Notes: generated from the letters alone by a model not told the origin. A DNA stretch of 64,000 nt from Paenibacillus sp. (GCF_031177825.1 NZ_JAPSKE010000003.1:124001-188000); one strand, 5' to 3'; shown: positions 18,841 to 28,380, numbered from the stretch's first letter. Numbers and translations are program-made.

Positions 18841-19287
18841 ATGAAAAGAAAACTCGCTTTCATCGTTCTTCTGGCGGCGCTGCTCGCGACGGGATGCTCG
18901 ATGCTGGAGCAGGTCAATACGACGCTGAATTACGCCACGGAGGCGACCGACTTCGTGAACGACGCGAACCGCTTCGCCGAGCAGGTGCCGGTGCTGGCGG
19001 AGCAGGCGTTGACGAATCCGGAGACGATCGATCGGCTGCAGACCGAGTTCCAGTCCATGAAGGAAGAAATCGCGGCGTTCAACGCGCTGCAGGCGCCGGC
19101 TTTCGCGGAGGACGTTCACGCGCAGCTGGTGGAATATAACGATACGATTCGCGAGCAGATCGACGGGTACTTGCAGCAGATCGATCAGAACGTCATCGAT
19201 CTCGAGCAGCTCGCGAACGCGCCGATGCTCGAGACGATCCGCAACATGGCGGGGCTGCTCCAGCAGATCGAGCAGCTCGGGCAGTAG
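18841..19287 (+). CDS. DUF6376-type small lipoprotein
   Basis: 148 residues. Signal peptide with lipobox LLATGC, so the mature protein is lipid-anchored outside the membrane. The remainder is almost entirely helical, with heptad-like spacing and many Gln/Glu residues (LNYATEATDFVNDANRFAEQ, then LQQIDQNVIDLEQL). This matches the DUF6376 family of Bacillus and Paenibacillus, whose function is unknown. AGGGGGAT precedes the ATG. It is a single gene, divergent from the riboswitch. Confidence 0.8.
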   Translation: MKRKLAFIVLLAALLATGCSMLEQVNTTLNYATEATDFVNDANRFAEQVPVLAEQALTNPETIDRLQTEFQSMKEEIAAFNALQAPAFAEDVHAQLVEYNDTIREQIDGYLQQIDQNVIDLEQLANAPMLETIRNMAGLLQQIEQLGQ

Positions 19288-19304
19288 CGGGCGGACTTCT
19301 CCGC

Positions 19305-20792
19305 CTACGTCGCCCGCGTCTCCCGCATCAGCCGGCCGAGCCGCGCGAGGCTGAACGCGAGCGACTCCTCCGGCATGTAGGAGAAGCAAAGGCGAACGTA
19401 CCGATGCGAAGCGTCCGACGCGTAGCAGACCGACCCGGGCAGGACGGCGATGTCTTCCCGCTGCGCCGCGAGCGTCAGCTCCCGGTCGTCGCAGCCGTCG
19501 GGCAGCGCGACCCAGAGGTGCAGACCGCCCTGCGGCGAGGTCCACTTCGCGCCCTTCGGGGCGTGCCGCCGCAGCAGCGATTCCGCGAGCGCGCACCGGT
19601 CCGCCAGCGTCGCGCGGATCGACCGCGCGTACGCGGCGAACCGATCGGACGCGAGGTAGGCGTAGATCGCCTTCTGCGTCAGCAGCGGGCTGCCGAGATC
19701 GGCGGCGGTCTTCGCCGCGACGAGCCGGCTGAGCACGGTGCCGGACGCGGCGACGGCGGCGATGCGGCACCCGGGCGATAGCAGCTTGCTGTAGCTTTTG
19801 ATGTAGACGATGTGGCCGGTGCGGTCGAACGACTTGATCGCGGGCGGGGGCGGACGATCGAAGTGCATATCGCTGTAAGGATCGTCTTCGACGACGAGGC
19901 AATCGATCGCCGCCGCGAGCTCGTACAGCCGCTTCCGCCGCGCCGCGCTCATCGTCGCGCCGGTCGGGTTATGGTACGTCGGCACCGTGTAGACGAGCTT
20001 CGGCCGCGCGCGGTCGCAGACGCGGGCGAGCCGGTCGACGTCCATGCCGTCTTGGTCGACGGGCACCGAGACGATGCGCGCGCCGCGGCTCGCGAACACG
20101 TCGATCGCGCCGTTATACGTCGGCGCTTCGACGACGACGACGTCGCCGGGCCCGACGAACGTGCGCGCGGCGAGGTCGATGCCTTGCTGCGCGCCGCTCG
20201 TGACGAGCAGCTCCGCGGCGGACGTCCGGACGCCCGCCTTGCCGAGCAGGCGGGCGATCGCGCCGCGCAGGTCGTCGTCGCCCTGGAAGGAGCCGTACGC
20301 CGTCAGCAGCGCGTGATCCTCCGACATGAGGCTCCGGATTTGCTTCATGATGTCCCGGGACGGCAGCAGCTCCCGCTGGATGGCGGACAGATGCAGCTGA
20401 TGCGTTGCGGGGACGTTCTGGTAATGGTGCCACAGCTGCGCCCGGGGCAAGTAGTCGGGCACGGCGTGCTGCCAGGCGAACGGATCCGCGGCCGCATGCC
20501 TGGCGCCGTCTTCGTCCCGAAGATCCGACGGCGCCGCGCGGGCCGCAGCCGTCTTCGACCGGGCCACGAAGCAGCCCTTGCCTTGGACGCAGCGGATCGC
20601 GCCGCTCGTCTCGAGCGCGGCGTACCCTTTGCTTGCGGTGACGAGGCTCACCCCGAGCAGGCGGGCGAGGGCGCGGACGGACGGGAGCTTCTCGCCGGGC
20701 GACAGCAAGCCGGACGCGATGCGGGCCTCGAAGGCGCGGGCGATCTGCTCCGCGAGCGGGACGCCGGCCCGGCGATTCAATTCGATATGCAT
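19305..20792 (-). CDS. MocR-type regulator: GntR DNA-binding domain fused to aminotransferase fold
   Basis: 495 residues from ATG 20792 (GGTGGAGT just upstream; the extra upstream codons lack a site). Residues 1-70 form a GntR winged helix (LLSPGEKLPSVRALARLLGV). The rest is a class I aminotransferase fold with the PLP lysine in HIVYIKSYSKLLSPG. Proteins of this type (PdxR, GabR relatives) bind PLP or an aminated ligand and regulate a neighbouring gene rather than run a catabolic reaction. It diverges from another aminotransferase gene, and the 130-base gap holds repeated ACTGTTATA elements that are likely its operators. Confidence 0.9.
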   Translation of the reverse strand: MHIELNRRAGVPLAEQIARAFEARIASGLLSPGEKLPSVRALARLLGVSLVTASKGYAALETSGAIRCVQGKGCFVARSKTAAARAAPSDLRDEDGARHAAADPFAWQHAVPDYLPRAQLWHHYQNVPATHQLHLSAIQRELLPSRDIMKQIRSLMSEDHALLTAYGSFQGDDDLRGAIARLLGKAGVRTSAAELLVTSGAQQGIDLAARTFVGPGDVVVVEAPTYNGAIDVFASRGARIVSVPVDQDGMDVDRLARVCDRARPKLVYTVPTYHNPTGATMSAARRKRLYELAAAIDCLVVEDDPYSDMHFDRPPPPAIKSFDRTGHIVYIKSYSKLLSPGCRIAAVAASGTVLSRLVAAKTAADLGSPLLTQKAIYAYLASDRFAAYARSIRATLADRCALAESLLRRHAPKGAKWTSPQGGLHLWVALPDGCDDRELTLAAQREDIAVLPGSVCYASDASHRYVRLCFSYMPEESLAFSLARLGRLMRETRAT

Positions 20793-20836
20793 GACTCCAC
20801 CGTCCTCTCCCAGCATCCCAGAGCGACATAACGCGC

Positions 20837-20903
20837 ACTGTTATAGTATTATCTTTACTGTTATACATTTCGTGTCGTAATTTAATAAGAATATTATAAC
20901 AGT
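20837..20903. promoter_or_regulatory. MocR operator: two direct and one inverted ACTGTTATA boxes
   Basis: ACTGTTATA occurs at 20837-20845 and again at 20857-20865, exactly 20 bases apart (two DNA turns). The perfect inverse TATAACAGT lies at 20895-20903. MocR regulators usually bind paired direct repeats between divergent genes. The third, inverted copy sits about 20 bases before the right-hand ATG. Confidence 0.75.
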
Positions 20904-20922
20904 CGAGAGCGGGGAACGAGCA

Positions 20923-22140
20923 ATGGAAAGAAGGTTTTCGAAAACGATCGAGCGGGCGCAGACGTCCGCGGTGCGCGATATTTTGAAGCTGACGCAAAGC
21001 TCGAAGGTAGTGTCGTTCGCGGGCGGTCTTCCGGCGGAGGATTCGTTCCCGACGGAAGCGATTCGGGACGCCTACGAGCGGGTATTCGCCCGCGGCAAGA
21101 GCGCGATGCAATACGGCGTGACGGAGGGCGTGCCCGCGCTGCGGGAATGGTTGACGGGATTTCTGGCAGGTAAGGGAATCGGTACGTCGGTCGACCGGCT
21201 GCTGCTGACGACGGGCTCGCAGCAAGCGATCGACTTGGCGTTCCGCGTCTTGATCGATCCGGGCGACGTCCTGCTGGTGGAACGCCCGACGTATCTGGCC
21301 GCGCTGCAGGCGCTGTCGCTGGCGGACGGCCGGGCGGTGGAGGTCGACTCCGACGACGAAGGCATGCTGCCGGACGATCTCGAAGCGAAGCTGCGGACGC
21401 ATCGGCCGAAAGCCGTGTACGTCATTCCGACGTTCTCGAATCCGGTCGGCAAGACGTGGTCTCCGGAGCGCCGCCGCGCGCTCGCGGAGCTGGCGCGGAA
21501 ATACGGCGCGCTCGTCATCGAGGACGATCCGTACGGGGACATCCGATTCGACGCGGCGAACCGCATCCGATCGCTGTACGAGTACGACGCCGCGCTCGGG
21601 TCCGCTTCCGGCGACGACGGCAACGTTCTGTACCTCGGCTCGTTCTCGAAGACGGTGGCGCCGGCGCTGCGCACCGGTTTCGCCGCCGGACCGGCCGACG
21701 TCCTCCGCATGATGGCGAAGGCGAAGCAGGCGTCGGACCTGCACTCGAGCGCGGCGGATCAACTGGCGCTGCTCGAGCTCGTCACCGGCTGGGATCTGGC
21801 CGGCCACATCGGCTTTATCCGCGACATGTACCGGGAGCGGATGGAAGGGTTCGCCGCCGCCTTGCAGGGCGGACCGCTGGATCGGCTGCGCTGGAACCGT
21901 CCGACGGGCGGCATGTTCCTCTGGGCGTCGCTGCCGGAGACGTACGTCGCCGCCGATCTGCTGAAGCTGGCGGTGGAGGAAGGCGTCGCCTTCGTGCCGG
22001 GCGAACCGTTCTATGCCGGCGCGCCGGCGCGCAATACGCTGCGCCTGAACTTCACGCATACGCCGCCGGCGCTCGTACCGGAGGCGCTCGCCCGACTTTC
22101 CCGCGCGATCGAACGATACTCCGTAGAAGTTTATTCATAG
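20923..22140 (+). CDS. PLP-dependent aminotransferase (class I/II, LysN/2-aminoadipate type)
   Basis: 405 residues. Shows SSKVVSFAGGLPAEDSFPTE, the substrate-arm motif YGVTEGVPALREWL, PTFSNPVGKTW, IEDDPYGDIRF and the PLP lysine within YLGSFSKTVAPALRTGF. This is the branched/aromatic/aminoadipate aminotransferase subgroup of fold type I. There is no DNA-binding domain, unlike its divergent neighbour, which probably regulates it. The exact amino acid cannot be deduced. The ribosome site before ATG 20923 is weak (GGGGAACGAG). Confidence 0.88.
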   Translation: MERRFSKTIERAQTSAVRDILKLTQSSKVVSFAGGLPAEDSFPTEAIRDAYERVFARGKSAMQYGVTEGVPALREWLTGFLAGKGIGTSVDRLLLTTGSQQAIDLAFRVLIDPGDVLLVERPTYLAALQALSLADGRAVEVDSDDEGMLPDDLEAKLRTHRPKAVYVIPTFSNPVGKTWSPERRRALAELARKYGALVIEDDPYGDIRFDAANRIRSLYEYDAALGSASGDDGNVLYLGSFSKTVAPALRTGFAAGPADVLRMMAKAKQASDLHSSAADQLALLELVTGWDLAGHIGFIRDMYRERMEGFAAALQGGPLDRLRWNRPTGGMFLWASLPETYVAADLLKLAVEEGVAFVPGEPFYAGAPARNTLRLNFTHTPPALVPEALARLSRAIERYSVEVYS

Positions 22141-22203
22141 ATTCGTATAAACCTCCGCTAGAAAGGCAAGAATGGTAGAAAACAATGGCGGAGGCGGTAT
22201 GAT

Positions 22204-22677
22204 GTGACGGCGGGGGAGAAACTGAAGCTGCTAGATTACGGCGGGATTTTACTGGGGATCGGACTCGCGGGCGCGTTCGACGGGATCGTCTTTCATCAGC
22301 TGCTGCAATGGCACAGCGTCTATATGCATACGCATCGGCACGGGCAAATCGTAAGCGACGGGGTATTCCACGCGTTCACGGTCGTCGCGTTGGCCGTATC
22401 CGCGGTGATGTTATGGCGCGCCGGACACCCGGGCGGACTCGCGAGAGGGAAGCGCCTGCTAGTGAGCGGAGCGCTGCTAGGAGCCGGCGGCTTTAACGTC
22501 GTCGAAGGCATCGTCAATCATCATCTGTTGCAGCTGCACCACGTCAAACAAGGCGATCCGTACGAGCTGCTGTACGATCTCGCCTATCTCGCCGTAAGCG
22601 CGCTGATTTTCGCGTACGGGCTCTATCTTCGACAGGGCGGCCGCGCCGAAGGGCGTTCGTCCGACATGGCGAGATAA
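22204..22677 (+). CDS. DUF2243 membrane protein
   Basis: 157 residues, four predicted helices, rich in membrane-embedded histidines (FDGIVFHQLLQWH, HTHRHGQ, VEGIVNHHLLQLHHVKQGDP), the signature of DUF2243. Function is unknown; the His pattern suggests metal or haem contact but that is speculation. The GTG start at 22204 has GGAGGCGG upstream. CCTCCGC near 22153 can pair with this GGAGG, so the ribosome site may be masked in the RNA. Confidence 0.85.
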   Translation: MTAGEKLKLLDYGGILLGIGLAGAFDGIVFHQLLQWHSVYMHTHRHGQIVSDGVFHAFTVVALAVSAVMLWRAGHPGGLARGKRLLVSGALLGAGGFNVVEGIVNHHLLQLHHVKQGDPYELLYDLAYLAVSALIFAYGLYLRQGGRAEGRSSDMAR

Positions 22678-22713
22678 AGGTAGCCGTCTTCCTTAACTAG
22701 ATACGCAAGCGGC

Positions 22714-22750
22714 ACGCTCTCCTGACCGAGGAGGGCGTTCTTTTTTATTT
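22714..22750 (+). terminator. Terminator after the DUF2243 gene
   Basis: ACGCTCTCCT pairs with AGGAGGGCGT, loop GACCG, followed by TCTTTTTTATTTT. It lies between convergent genes. Confidence 0.85.
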
Positions 22751-22794
22751 TCACGCGCGGGATCCGATCGTCGTAAATCGAAGGAGCGGACTCC

Positions 22795-23937
22795 TTATTC
22801 GCCGGAGCGGTCGCGCCGAAGGGCGGACGCCGGGATCGTCGCGATCAATTCGGCGCCGGGGAGCCGATCCTCGTCCGCGGCCGATCTTCCGCCGCCGATG
22901 ATCGGAACGGCATCGGCGACGGCGACGGTCCCGCCGTGCATCTCGACGATTCGCTTCACGATCGCAAGCCCGAGCCCGCTTCCCGGTACGCCGGGGAGGC
23001 GGGCTTTGTCGATTTTGTAGAACCGATCGAAGACGAGCTCCCGTTCCGCGGCCGGGATGCCCGGTCCGGAGTCGGCGACGGAGACGCGTACGGCCGTATC
23101 GTCGCCCGCGCCGACCCAAGTCGCCGATATTCGGACGCGCCCCCCCGAAGGGGTGAATTTCACGGCGTTGCCGATCAGATTGATCCAAACCTGACTTATC
23201 AAGTCTTCGTCCGCGACGACCGTCGCCTCCGGCAGGTCCGCGCTCATTTCGATGCGCTTCTCTCTCCATTGGGGCTCGCAGGCGAGCACGACCGACCGCA
23301 GCTGACGGTCGAGCCGATACGCCTTCGGCTCGAACGGATGGACGTCGGATTCGAGCGAGGCGAGTTTCAGCAGGTTCTCGCTAAGCCGCGACAGCCGCTC
23401 GCTCTCCGCTTCGATGACGTCCAAATACCGCATCGCCTCCTCGCGGCCGGCGACGTCGCGCCGCAGCGCCCGCGCGAAGCCGCGAATGGACGTCAGCGGC
23501 GACTGAATTTCGTGCGACACGTCGGAGATGAATCGGCGGCGCATCCGCTCCGTTTCGTCGAGTTCCTTCGCCATGTCGTTGATGGAGCGGGCCAATTGCA
23601 CGAACGGGTTGCCCGGATACGCCTCCGCGAGCTCCGCCGGCAGCCGGACGCCGAAGTCGCCCCGGGCGATACGGCGTATCGCTTCGACCATCTGCAGGAA
23701 CGGCCGATCGCGGCCATGACGGAACGCGAATCTGATCGCGGACATGAGCGTCCCGAACAAGAAAAATCCGGTCAGAAAATGAACGATCGCATTCAACCAA
23801 GGCGTCGCGATCGGTCCGGTCCAGCCGTAAATCCAGCGAAGCAGGAAGTACGAGCCTGCGCCGCAAGCCGCAAGCGTCGCGAACAGCGCGATCGTCGCCA
23901 AGGCGGCGAACAGCTTCCTTTTCGTCCGCTTACTCAT
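22795..23937 (-). CDS. Two-component sensor histidine kinase
   Basis: 380 residues: two N-terminal helices (about 8-30 and 48-70) with little between them, a HAMP-like segment, HisKA with phospho-acceptor in FISDVSHEIQSPLTSIRGFA, and an ATPase domain with N, G1 (DSGPGIP) and G2 (GSGLGLAIVKRI) boxes. The short extracellular part suggests it senses a membrane or transporter signal, as kinases paired with drug ABC exporters do. The start overlaps the regulator end by eight bases, and the three-gene operon begins with the exporter. Confidence 0.93.
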   Translation of the reverse strand: MSKRTKRKLFAALATIALFATLAACGAGSYFLLRWIYGWTGPIATPWLNAIVHFLTGFFLFGTLMSAIRFAFRHGRDRPFLQMVEAIRRIARGDFGVRLPAELAEAYPGNPFVQLARSINDMAKELDETERMRRRFISDVSHEIQSPLTSIRGFARALRRDVAGREEAMRYLDVIEAESERLSRLSENLLKLASLESDVHPFEPKAYRLDRQLRSVVLACEPQWREKRIEMSADLPEATVVADEDLISQVWINLIGNAVKFTPSGGRVRISATWVGAGDDTAVRVSVADSGPGIPAAERELVFDRFYKIDKARLPGVPGSGLGLAIVKRIVEMHGGTVAVADAVPIIGGGRSAADEDRLPGAELIATIPASALRRDRSGE

Positions 23938-24607
23938 GCTTGACCTCCAACCGATACCCGAGGCCGCGGATCGTAACGATGCGGAACGGAACGCGGTCTT
24001 CGGGGAAGCGTTCCCGCAGCCGCTTGATATGAACGTCCACGGTGCGCTCGTCTCCCTCGTAATCGTACCCCCAGATGCGTTCGATCAGCTTGTCTCGAGA
24101 GAAGGTCGTCCCGGGATCGCTCGCGAGCAGGAACAACAGCTCGAACTCCTTCAGCGGCAGCGTCGACCGCCTCGACCCGGAGACGACCTCGAACGCCCGC
24201 CGGTCGAGCGTCAACCCGCCGAGGTCGACGGTTTGCGAAGCGGCGACGCGATACCGCTTGAGCAGCGCCTTGACCCGGGCGACCAGCTCGGCGGGGTCGA
24301 ACGGCTTGACGAGATAGTCGTCCGCCCCGAGGTCGAAGCCGCGAAGCTTGTCGGGCGTCTCGCCCTTGGCGGTCAGCAGCAGCACCGGAATGTCGTACGA
24401 TTCTCGAAGCTCCCGGCACAGCGCCCAGCCGTCCATGCGCGGCATCATGACGTCGACGACGGCCAGCGCGGCGCCCGCGGTCGCGAGCCGCTCCAGCGCC
24501 TCGACGCCGTCCGCCGCTTCCGTCGTATCGAAGCCGTCGCGATGCAGAAACAAGCGGACCAGTTCTCGGATATGGGGGTCGTCGTCGACGATCAAGATGC
24601 GGGACAT
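23930..24607 (-). CDS. OmpR-family response regulator
   Basis: 225 residues. Receiver domain with acidic pair DDD near the start, phospho-acceptor Asp in LAVVDVMMPRMDGW and switch lysine in DDYLVKPF. The C-terminal winged helix shows LIERIWGYDYEGDERTVDVHIKRLR. It is the partner of the overlapping sensor kinase. Its ribosome site GAAGGAG lies in the last codons of the exporter gene, four bases away, so the three genes are translationally linked. Confidence 0.95.
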   Translation of the reverse strand: MSRILIVDDDPHIRELVRLFLHRDGFDTTEAADGVEALERLATAGAALAVVDVMMPRMDGWALCRELRESYDIPVLLLTAKGETPDKLRGFDLGADDYLVKPFDPAELVARVKALLKRYRVAASQTVDLGGLTLDRRAFEVVSGSRRSTLPLKEFELLFLLASDPGTTFSRDKLIERIWGYDYEGDERTVDVHIKRLRERFPEDRVPFRIVTIRGLGYRLEVKHE

Positions 24608-24610
24608 CGA

Positions 24611-26425
24611 TCAGCGCTCCTTCCGGGCGACGGATTCGAGCTCGCGCGTCGGCGCTTCGGGCGCCGCAGGCTCCAGTCCGAGCTGGCGCTCCGCGAACTC
24701 GCGGTACAACGCATGCGAAGCGAGCAACTCCTCGTGGCGCCCGACGCCGGTGACGACGCCGCGTTCGAGGAAGACGATGCGGTCCGCGCGCAGCACGGTC
24801 GACAAGCGATGGGCGATGACGACGGTCGTCCGGTCTTTCATCAAGCCGTCGAGGGCGAGTTGGACGTTCTTTTCCGAATTGCTGTCGAGGCTCGACGTCG
24901 CTTCGTCCAGCATGAGGATGGCCGGATTCCGAAGCAGCGCCCGCGCGATGCCGATCCGCTGCCGCTGGCCGCCGGAGAGACGCACGCCGCGCTCGCCGAC
25001 CTCGGTGTCGTAGCCGCGCTCCAGCTCGTCGATGAATTGGTCCGCGTACGCCATCCGGGCCGCTTCCCGCAGCTCCTCCTCGGAAACCGGGCGGTCGAGG
25101 CCGTACGCGATATTATGGCGAATCGTCCCGTCCACGACGGGGCTCTCCTGCGAGACATAGCCGATGCGGCTTCTCCACCCGTGCAGGGAGAAGGCTTCCA
25201 GCGGCTCGTCGCCGAGCCGGACGACGCCGTCCGTCGGCGAATAAAACCGCTCTAGCAAGGCGAACAGCGTCGTCTTGCCGCTGCCGCTCGGTCCGACGAT
25301 CGCGGTGACGCGTCCCGGCGCGATCTCGATGTCGACGCCCTTCAGCACGGGCGCGTCCGGCTGGTACGCGAAGGAGACGCGATCGAGACGAATCGGCTTC
25401 GCCAGATCGGCGTCCGCCGGCTCCCGGCCGCGATCGAAATCTTCTTCCCTCTCCTGCAGCGTCTCGACGATGCGTTCGGTCGCGCCGCGAGCTTTCTGCA
25501 GCTGGGCGAAAAATTGCGTGATCTGGCCTACGGGCATAACGATCTGCACGAGATACAGGATGAAGGCGACGAGATCGCCGGCCGACAGGTCGCCGTTCGA
25601 GACGCGGGCGCCGCCGTAGCCGACGATCGTGACGAGCATCGCCATCATAACGACGCCCATGAGCGGTCCGATCGTCGCGGCGACGCGCGTCTCGCGAAGG
25701 CCGAAGCGGTACAGACCGCCGATGCCTTCCCGGCCGTTCTCGAACTCCGACGACTCGGCGCCCGACAGCTTCACGAGCCGGATTTCCGAGACGACCTGGT
25801 TCAGCATGCCGCTGAATCGAGCCGTCTCGTTCTGCAGCCCTTTGGAAATCTGATGCATCTTCCGCCCGAGAGGCATCATCACGAGCATCGTGATCGGTAC
25901 GGCGGCCAGCAGCACGATCGTCATGCGCCAATCGAGCGCGAGCATGAGCGCGACGGAGCCGACGATGGCGATGAGGCCGGTCGCGGAGTTGATGAGGTGG
26001 TCGCTGATGAGCGTGCGGACGACCGTCGTATCGTTCGTCATGCGGCTGACCGTCTCCCCCGAGCGGTTGTCGTCGAAATAGGAGACGGGCAGCGCCAGCA
26101 GCTTCCGCCACAGCCGCTCGCGAATGGAGGCGACGACGGCTTGCCCGGCGCGGCCGAGCAAGTAGGCCGCGAGGCCGCCGGCGGCCGCCTGCACGAGGAA
26201 CGCGCCGGCGATGCCGACGATTTGCAGCGGAGACAGCTGCGACATCGAGAAGCCGTCGACCAGCTCCTTCGTCAGCAGCGGGATGACGAGCCCCGCCAGC
26301 GTGTTGAAGACGCTGAGCAGCAGGGCGAAGCCGATCAGCCACTTATTCGGCTTCGTGTCTCGCACGAGCCGGAGGAAGGGGCCCCAGCCGGTGCGTTCGT
26401 TCTTGGAATGCGGTACGGATGTCAT
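24611..26425 (-). CDS. ABC exporter half-transporter (fused membrane and ATPase domains, BmrA-like)
   Basis: 604 residues. A six-helix exporter domain occupies about 20-310. The ATPase has Walker [11 protein letters not shown]-loop in YVSQESP, signature [17 protein letters not shown], Walker [13 protein letters not shown] and switch His in VVIAHRLST. All catalytic residues are present, so it should work as a homodimer exporting a drug, lipid or peptide. It is first gene of an operon with a two-component system, a layout often used for inducible antimicrobial resistance. AAGGAAG precedes the ATG. Confidence 0.93.
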   Translation of the reverse strand: MTSVPHSKNERTGWGPFLRLVRDTKPNKWLIGFALLLSVFNTLAGLVIPLLTKELVDGFSMSQLSPLQIVGIAGAFLVQAAAGGLAAYLLGRAGQAVVASIRERLWRKLLALPVSYFDDNRSGETVSRMTNDTTVVRTLISDHLINSATGLIAIVGSVALMLALDWRMTIVLLAAVPITMLVMMPLGRKMHQISKGLQNETARFSGMLNQVVSEIRLVKLSGAESSEFENGREGIGGLYRFGLRETRVAATIGPLMGVVMMAMLVTIVGYGGARVSNGDLSAGDLVAFILYLVQIVMPVGQITQFFAQLQKARGATERIVETLQEREEDFDRGREPADADLAKPIRLDRVSFAYQPDAPVLKGVDIEIAPGRVTAIVGPSGSGKTTLFALLERFYSPTDGVVRLGDEPLEAFSLHGWRSRIGYVSQESPVVDGTIRHNIAYGLDRPVSEEELREAARMAYADQFIDELERGYDTEVGERGVRLSGGQRQRIGIARALLRNPAILMLDEATSSLDSNSEKNVQLALDGLMKDRTTVVIAHRLSTVLRADRIVFLERGVVTGVGRHEELLASHALYREFAERQLGLEPAAPEAPTRELESVARKER

Positions 26426-26511
26426 TCGAATCTTCCTTTCTTAGCGAAACCGTGCGGAATGAATGCATCATACCCGATGAATATGAATTCCGTATGAACG
26501 AACGCGGATCC

Positions 26512-27051
26512 TTATCTTTCGGTTTCGCCGGCGAGCGGCGTGAAGGCGATGACCGCCGCGCCGAGCGCTTGCATAGCGGTCTTCACGAGAATTTGGCCGG
26601 CGATCGCGAACCCGACCGCCTCCCACGGCAGGAAGCCCGCCCCGATCGGCGAGAGGCCGATGACGACGAACAGCGCGCTGTCGACGAAGCCGCCGACGAG
26701 GCCGCTGAAGAAGACGCGCGACGCCATGGGCAATCTCAGGCGAGTGTACGTCTCCGTATCGAGCGTCTCGGAGACGAGGAACGTGACGGCGGACGCGAAG
26801 ACGATCCAGAGCGTGTCGCCGAGCGCGTACGACGTCGCCGCGGACAGCGCGAGCGCGGCCAGAATCGCGGCGTACGTCCGGCCGCGGCCGAACGCGCGCT
26901 GCACGAAGTCGCGCAGAATGAAGGTGGCGCCGATCAGGAACGACCCGGCCGGGACGAGCAGGGCGCCGATCGGGATCGGGGCGAACGACGCCGTGACGAC
27001 GTTCGCGGCGACGATGGCGGCGAGGTAGGCGAGCAGGACGAACGGCTTCAT
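26512..27051 (-). CDS. VUT-family transporter, likely queuosine precursor importer (YhhQ-like)
   Basis: 179 residues, about five to six helices, with the family features [12 protein letters not shown] and [15 protein letters not shown] followed by [14 protein letters not shown]. The ATG overlaps the queF stop as ATGA, and both sit behind a preQ1 riboswitch. YhhQ relatives import preQ0 or preQ1, so here it would salvage the precursor that QueF reduces. This assignment rests on family plus operon context. Confidence 0.85.
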   Translation of the reverse strand: MKPFVLLAYLAAIVAANVVTASFAPIPIGALLVPAGSFLIGATFILRDFVQRAFGRGRTYAAILAALALSAATSYALGDTLWIVFASAVTFLVSETLDTETYTRLRLPMASRVFFSGLVGGFVDSALFVVIGLSPIGAGFLPWEAVGFAIAGQILVKTAMQALGAAVIAFTPLAGETER

Positions 27052-27548
27052 CGGTTGTCCACCTTCTCCGGATACAGGTCATGGTTCAGCATTCGCTGCT
27101 CGGCCATCGCTTCGTACTTCGTGCCGGGGCGTCCGTAGTTGCAGTACGGATCGATCGAGATGCCGCCGCGCGGCGTAAACTTGCCCCACACCTCGATATA
27201 GCGAGGGTTCATCGCGTCGATCAGGTCGTTCATAATAATGTTGACGCAATCCTCATGGAAGTCCCCATGATTCCGGAAACTGAAAAGGTACAGCTTCAAC
27301 GACTTGCTCTCGACCATCTTGACGTCGGGGATGTAGCTGATGTACATCGTCGCGAAGTCCGGCTGGCCGGTCATCGGACACAGGCTCGTGAATTCGGGAC
27401 AGTTGAATTTGACGAACGTGTCCCGGTACGGGTGCTTGTTGTCGAACGTCTCGAGCAGCTTCGGATCGTACTCGAACACGTACTTTACGCCTTGGCTGCC
27501 GAGCAGCGTGATGTCTTGCAATTCTTCGTTCGTTCTGCCTGCGGGCAT
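27048..27548 (-). CDS. queF: 7-cyano-7-deazaguanine reductase
   Basis: 166 residues from ATG 27548 (GAGAGGAG before it; longer readings would start inside the leader). QueF reduces preQ0 to preQ1 with NADPH in the queuosine tRNA-modification pathway. The thioimide cysteine is visible in [13 protein letters not shown] and the NADPH motif in [21 protein letters not shown]. The length fits the short, unimodular type. It is controlled by the preQ1 riboswitch upstream and cotranscribed with the VUT-family transporter. No queC, queD or queE is nearby. Confidence 0.96.
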   Translation of the reverse strand: MPAGRTNEELQDITLLGSQGVKYVFEYDPKLLETFDNKHPYRDTFVKFNCPEFTSLCPMTGQPDFATMYISYIPDVKMVESKSLKLYLFSFRNHGDFHEDCVNIIMNDLIDAMNPRYIEVWGKFTPRGGISIDPYCNYGRPGTKYEAMAEQRMLNHDLYPEKVDNR

Positions 27549-27670
27549 AAAAAAATCTCCTCTCTTTTCTCCTGGGGGTCCGGGACGGAAAAGAAGACGA
27601 GATTCAGGGAACAGCACTCTAGTTTCGGAAAAAACGAAGCAGGGCGCAGCTCATCGGCGTCTGCACCTAT

Positions 27671-27706
27671 CTTAGTTTTTTATAGAGGGAGTTCGCGAAC
27701 CTCTCC
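27671..27706 (-). ncRNA. preQ1-I riboswitch
   Basis: On the minus strand AGAGGTTCGCGAACTCCCTC is followed by TATAAAAAACTAAG. This is the class I pattern: short GAGG/CTC stem, TTC loop start and the A-rich tail ending in ACTAA that folds back as a pseudoknot. It is about 120 bases upstream of queF, with a T-run (GTTTTTTCC) in between that probably belongs to the terminator of the expression platform. Confidence 0.92.
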
Positions 27707-27871
27707 CGGCGCCGGGGCGTCGGATTTTCTTCTTCGGTTATAAGTCCAGTTCGACTATAGCAGGTTGCGGGGAAAATCACAATTCCGACAACCTGGTTTT
27801 TTCATCGGGGAGGGGACATTTTGTTGGTGCTTATGGAGAAATTACCCTCGAACGAGGAAAGCGAGCGGGGT

Positions 27872-27911
27872 TTGACATATTCAATTGCCACAAATATAAT
27901 TGCTATAGCAA
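27872..27911 (+). promoter_or_regulatory. Consensus sigma-A promoter with overlapping palindromic operator
   Basis: TTGACA at 27872, a 17-base spacer and TATAAT at 27895 are a perfect match. The 12-base palindrome TTGCTATAGCAA starts at the last base of the -10 box (27900-27911), where a bound repressor would block transcription. It lies 20 bases before the MarR start, indicating autoregulation. Confidence 0.85.
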
Positions 27912-27931
27912 CTAAATTGGGGGGGCAAGCC

Positions 27932-28372
27932 ATGCTCGATGAATCGATCGGGTTCCAGCTGAGCCGAACGACGCGGAAAATCAGCCAGCTGCTTGCGAGC
28001 CGCTTCGAGGCGTACGGCATTACGCCCGAACAGTTTTCGGTGCTGCAGCGTCTTGCGGAGCGGGACGGCGTCACGCAGAAGGAGCTCGCGTCGCGGGCGG
28101 AGAAGGATCAGACGAACGTGACGAGAATTTTGGACCAGCTGGAGCGCAAGGGCTTGGTCGTTCGCAAGCCGAACGAAGACGACCGGCGGTCGTTCCTCGT
28201 GTACGGCACGGAGAAGGGCGACCGCCTCGCCGCGGAGCTCGCGCCGTTGGAGCGGGAGACGATCGGCGCGCTGCTGGACGGGCTGCCGGACGACCGCGTC
28301 GCCGCCCTCCGCGAAGCGCTGGCTCATCTATGGCATCGCGCCTGCGAACAGGTACAATCGGAGAGGACTTGA
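27932..28372 (+). CDS. MarR-family transcriptional regulator
   Basis: 146 residues from ATG 27932 with GGGGGGG upstream; starts further left would overlap the promoter. Winged helix with VTQKELASRAEKDQTNVTRI as recognition region and RKPNEDDRRSFLVYGTEKG as the beta wing. MarR proteins are ligand-relieved repressors of efflux and detoxification genes. The stop overlaps or nearly touches the MFS start, and a pirin gene follows, so it probably represses its own three-gene operon. Confidence 0.93.
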   Translation: MLDESIGFQLSRTTRKISQLLASRFEAYGITPEQFSVLQRLAERDGVTQKELASRAEKDQTNVTRILDQLERKGLVVRKPNEDDRRSFLVYGTEKGDRLAAELAPLERETIGALLDGLPDDRVAALREALAHLWHRACEQVQSERT

Positions 28373-28380
28373 TACGTAGT

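Noticed and set aside
20113..22059. Long 648-codon open frame on the minus strand across both aminotransferase genes
   Set aside because: It runs antisense to a clear aminotransferase and through the divergent promoter, has arginine-rich composition typical of GC-rich shadow frames, and matches nothing.
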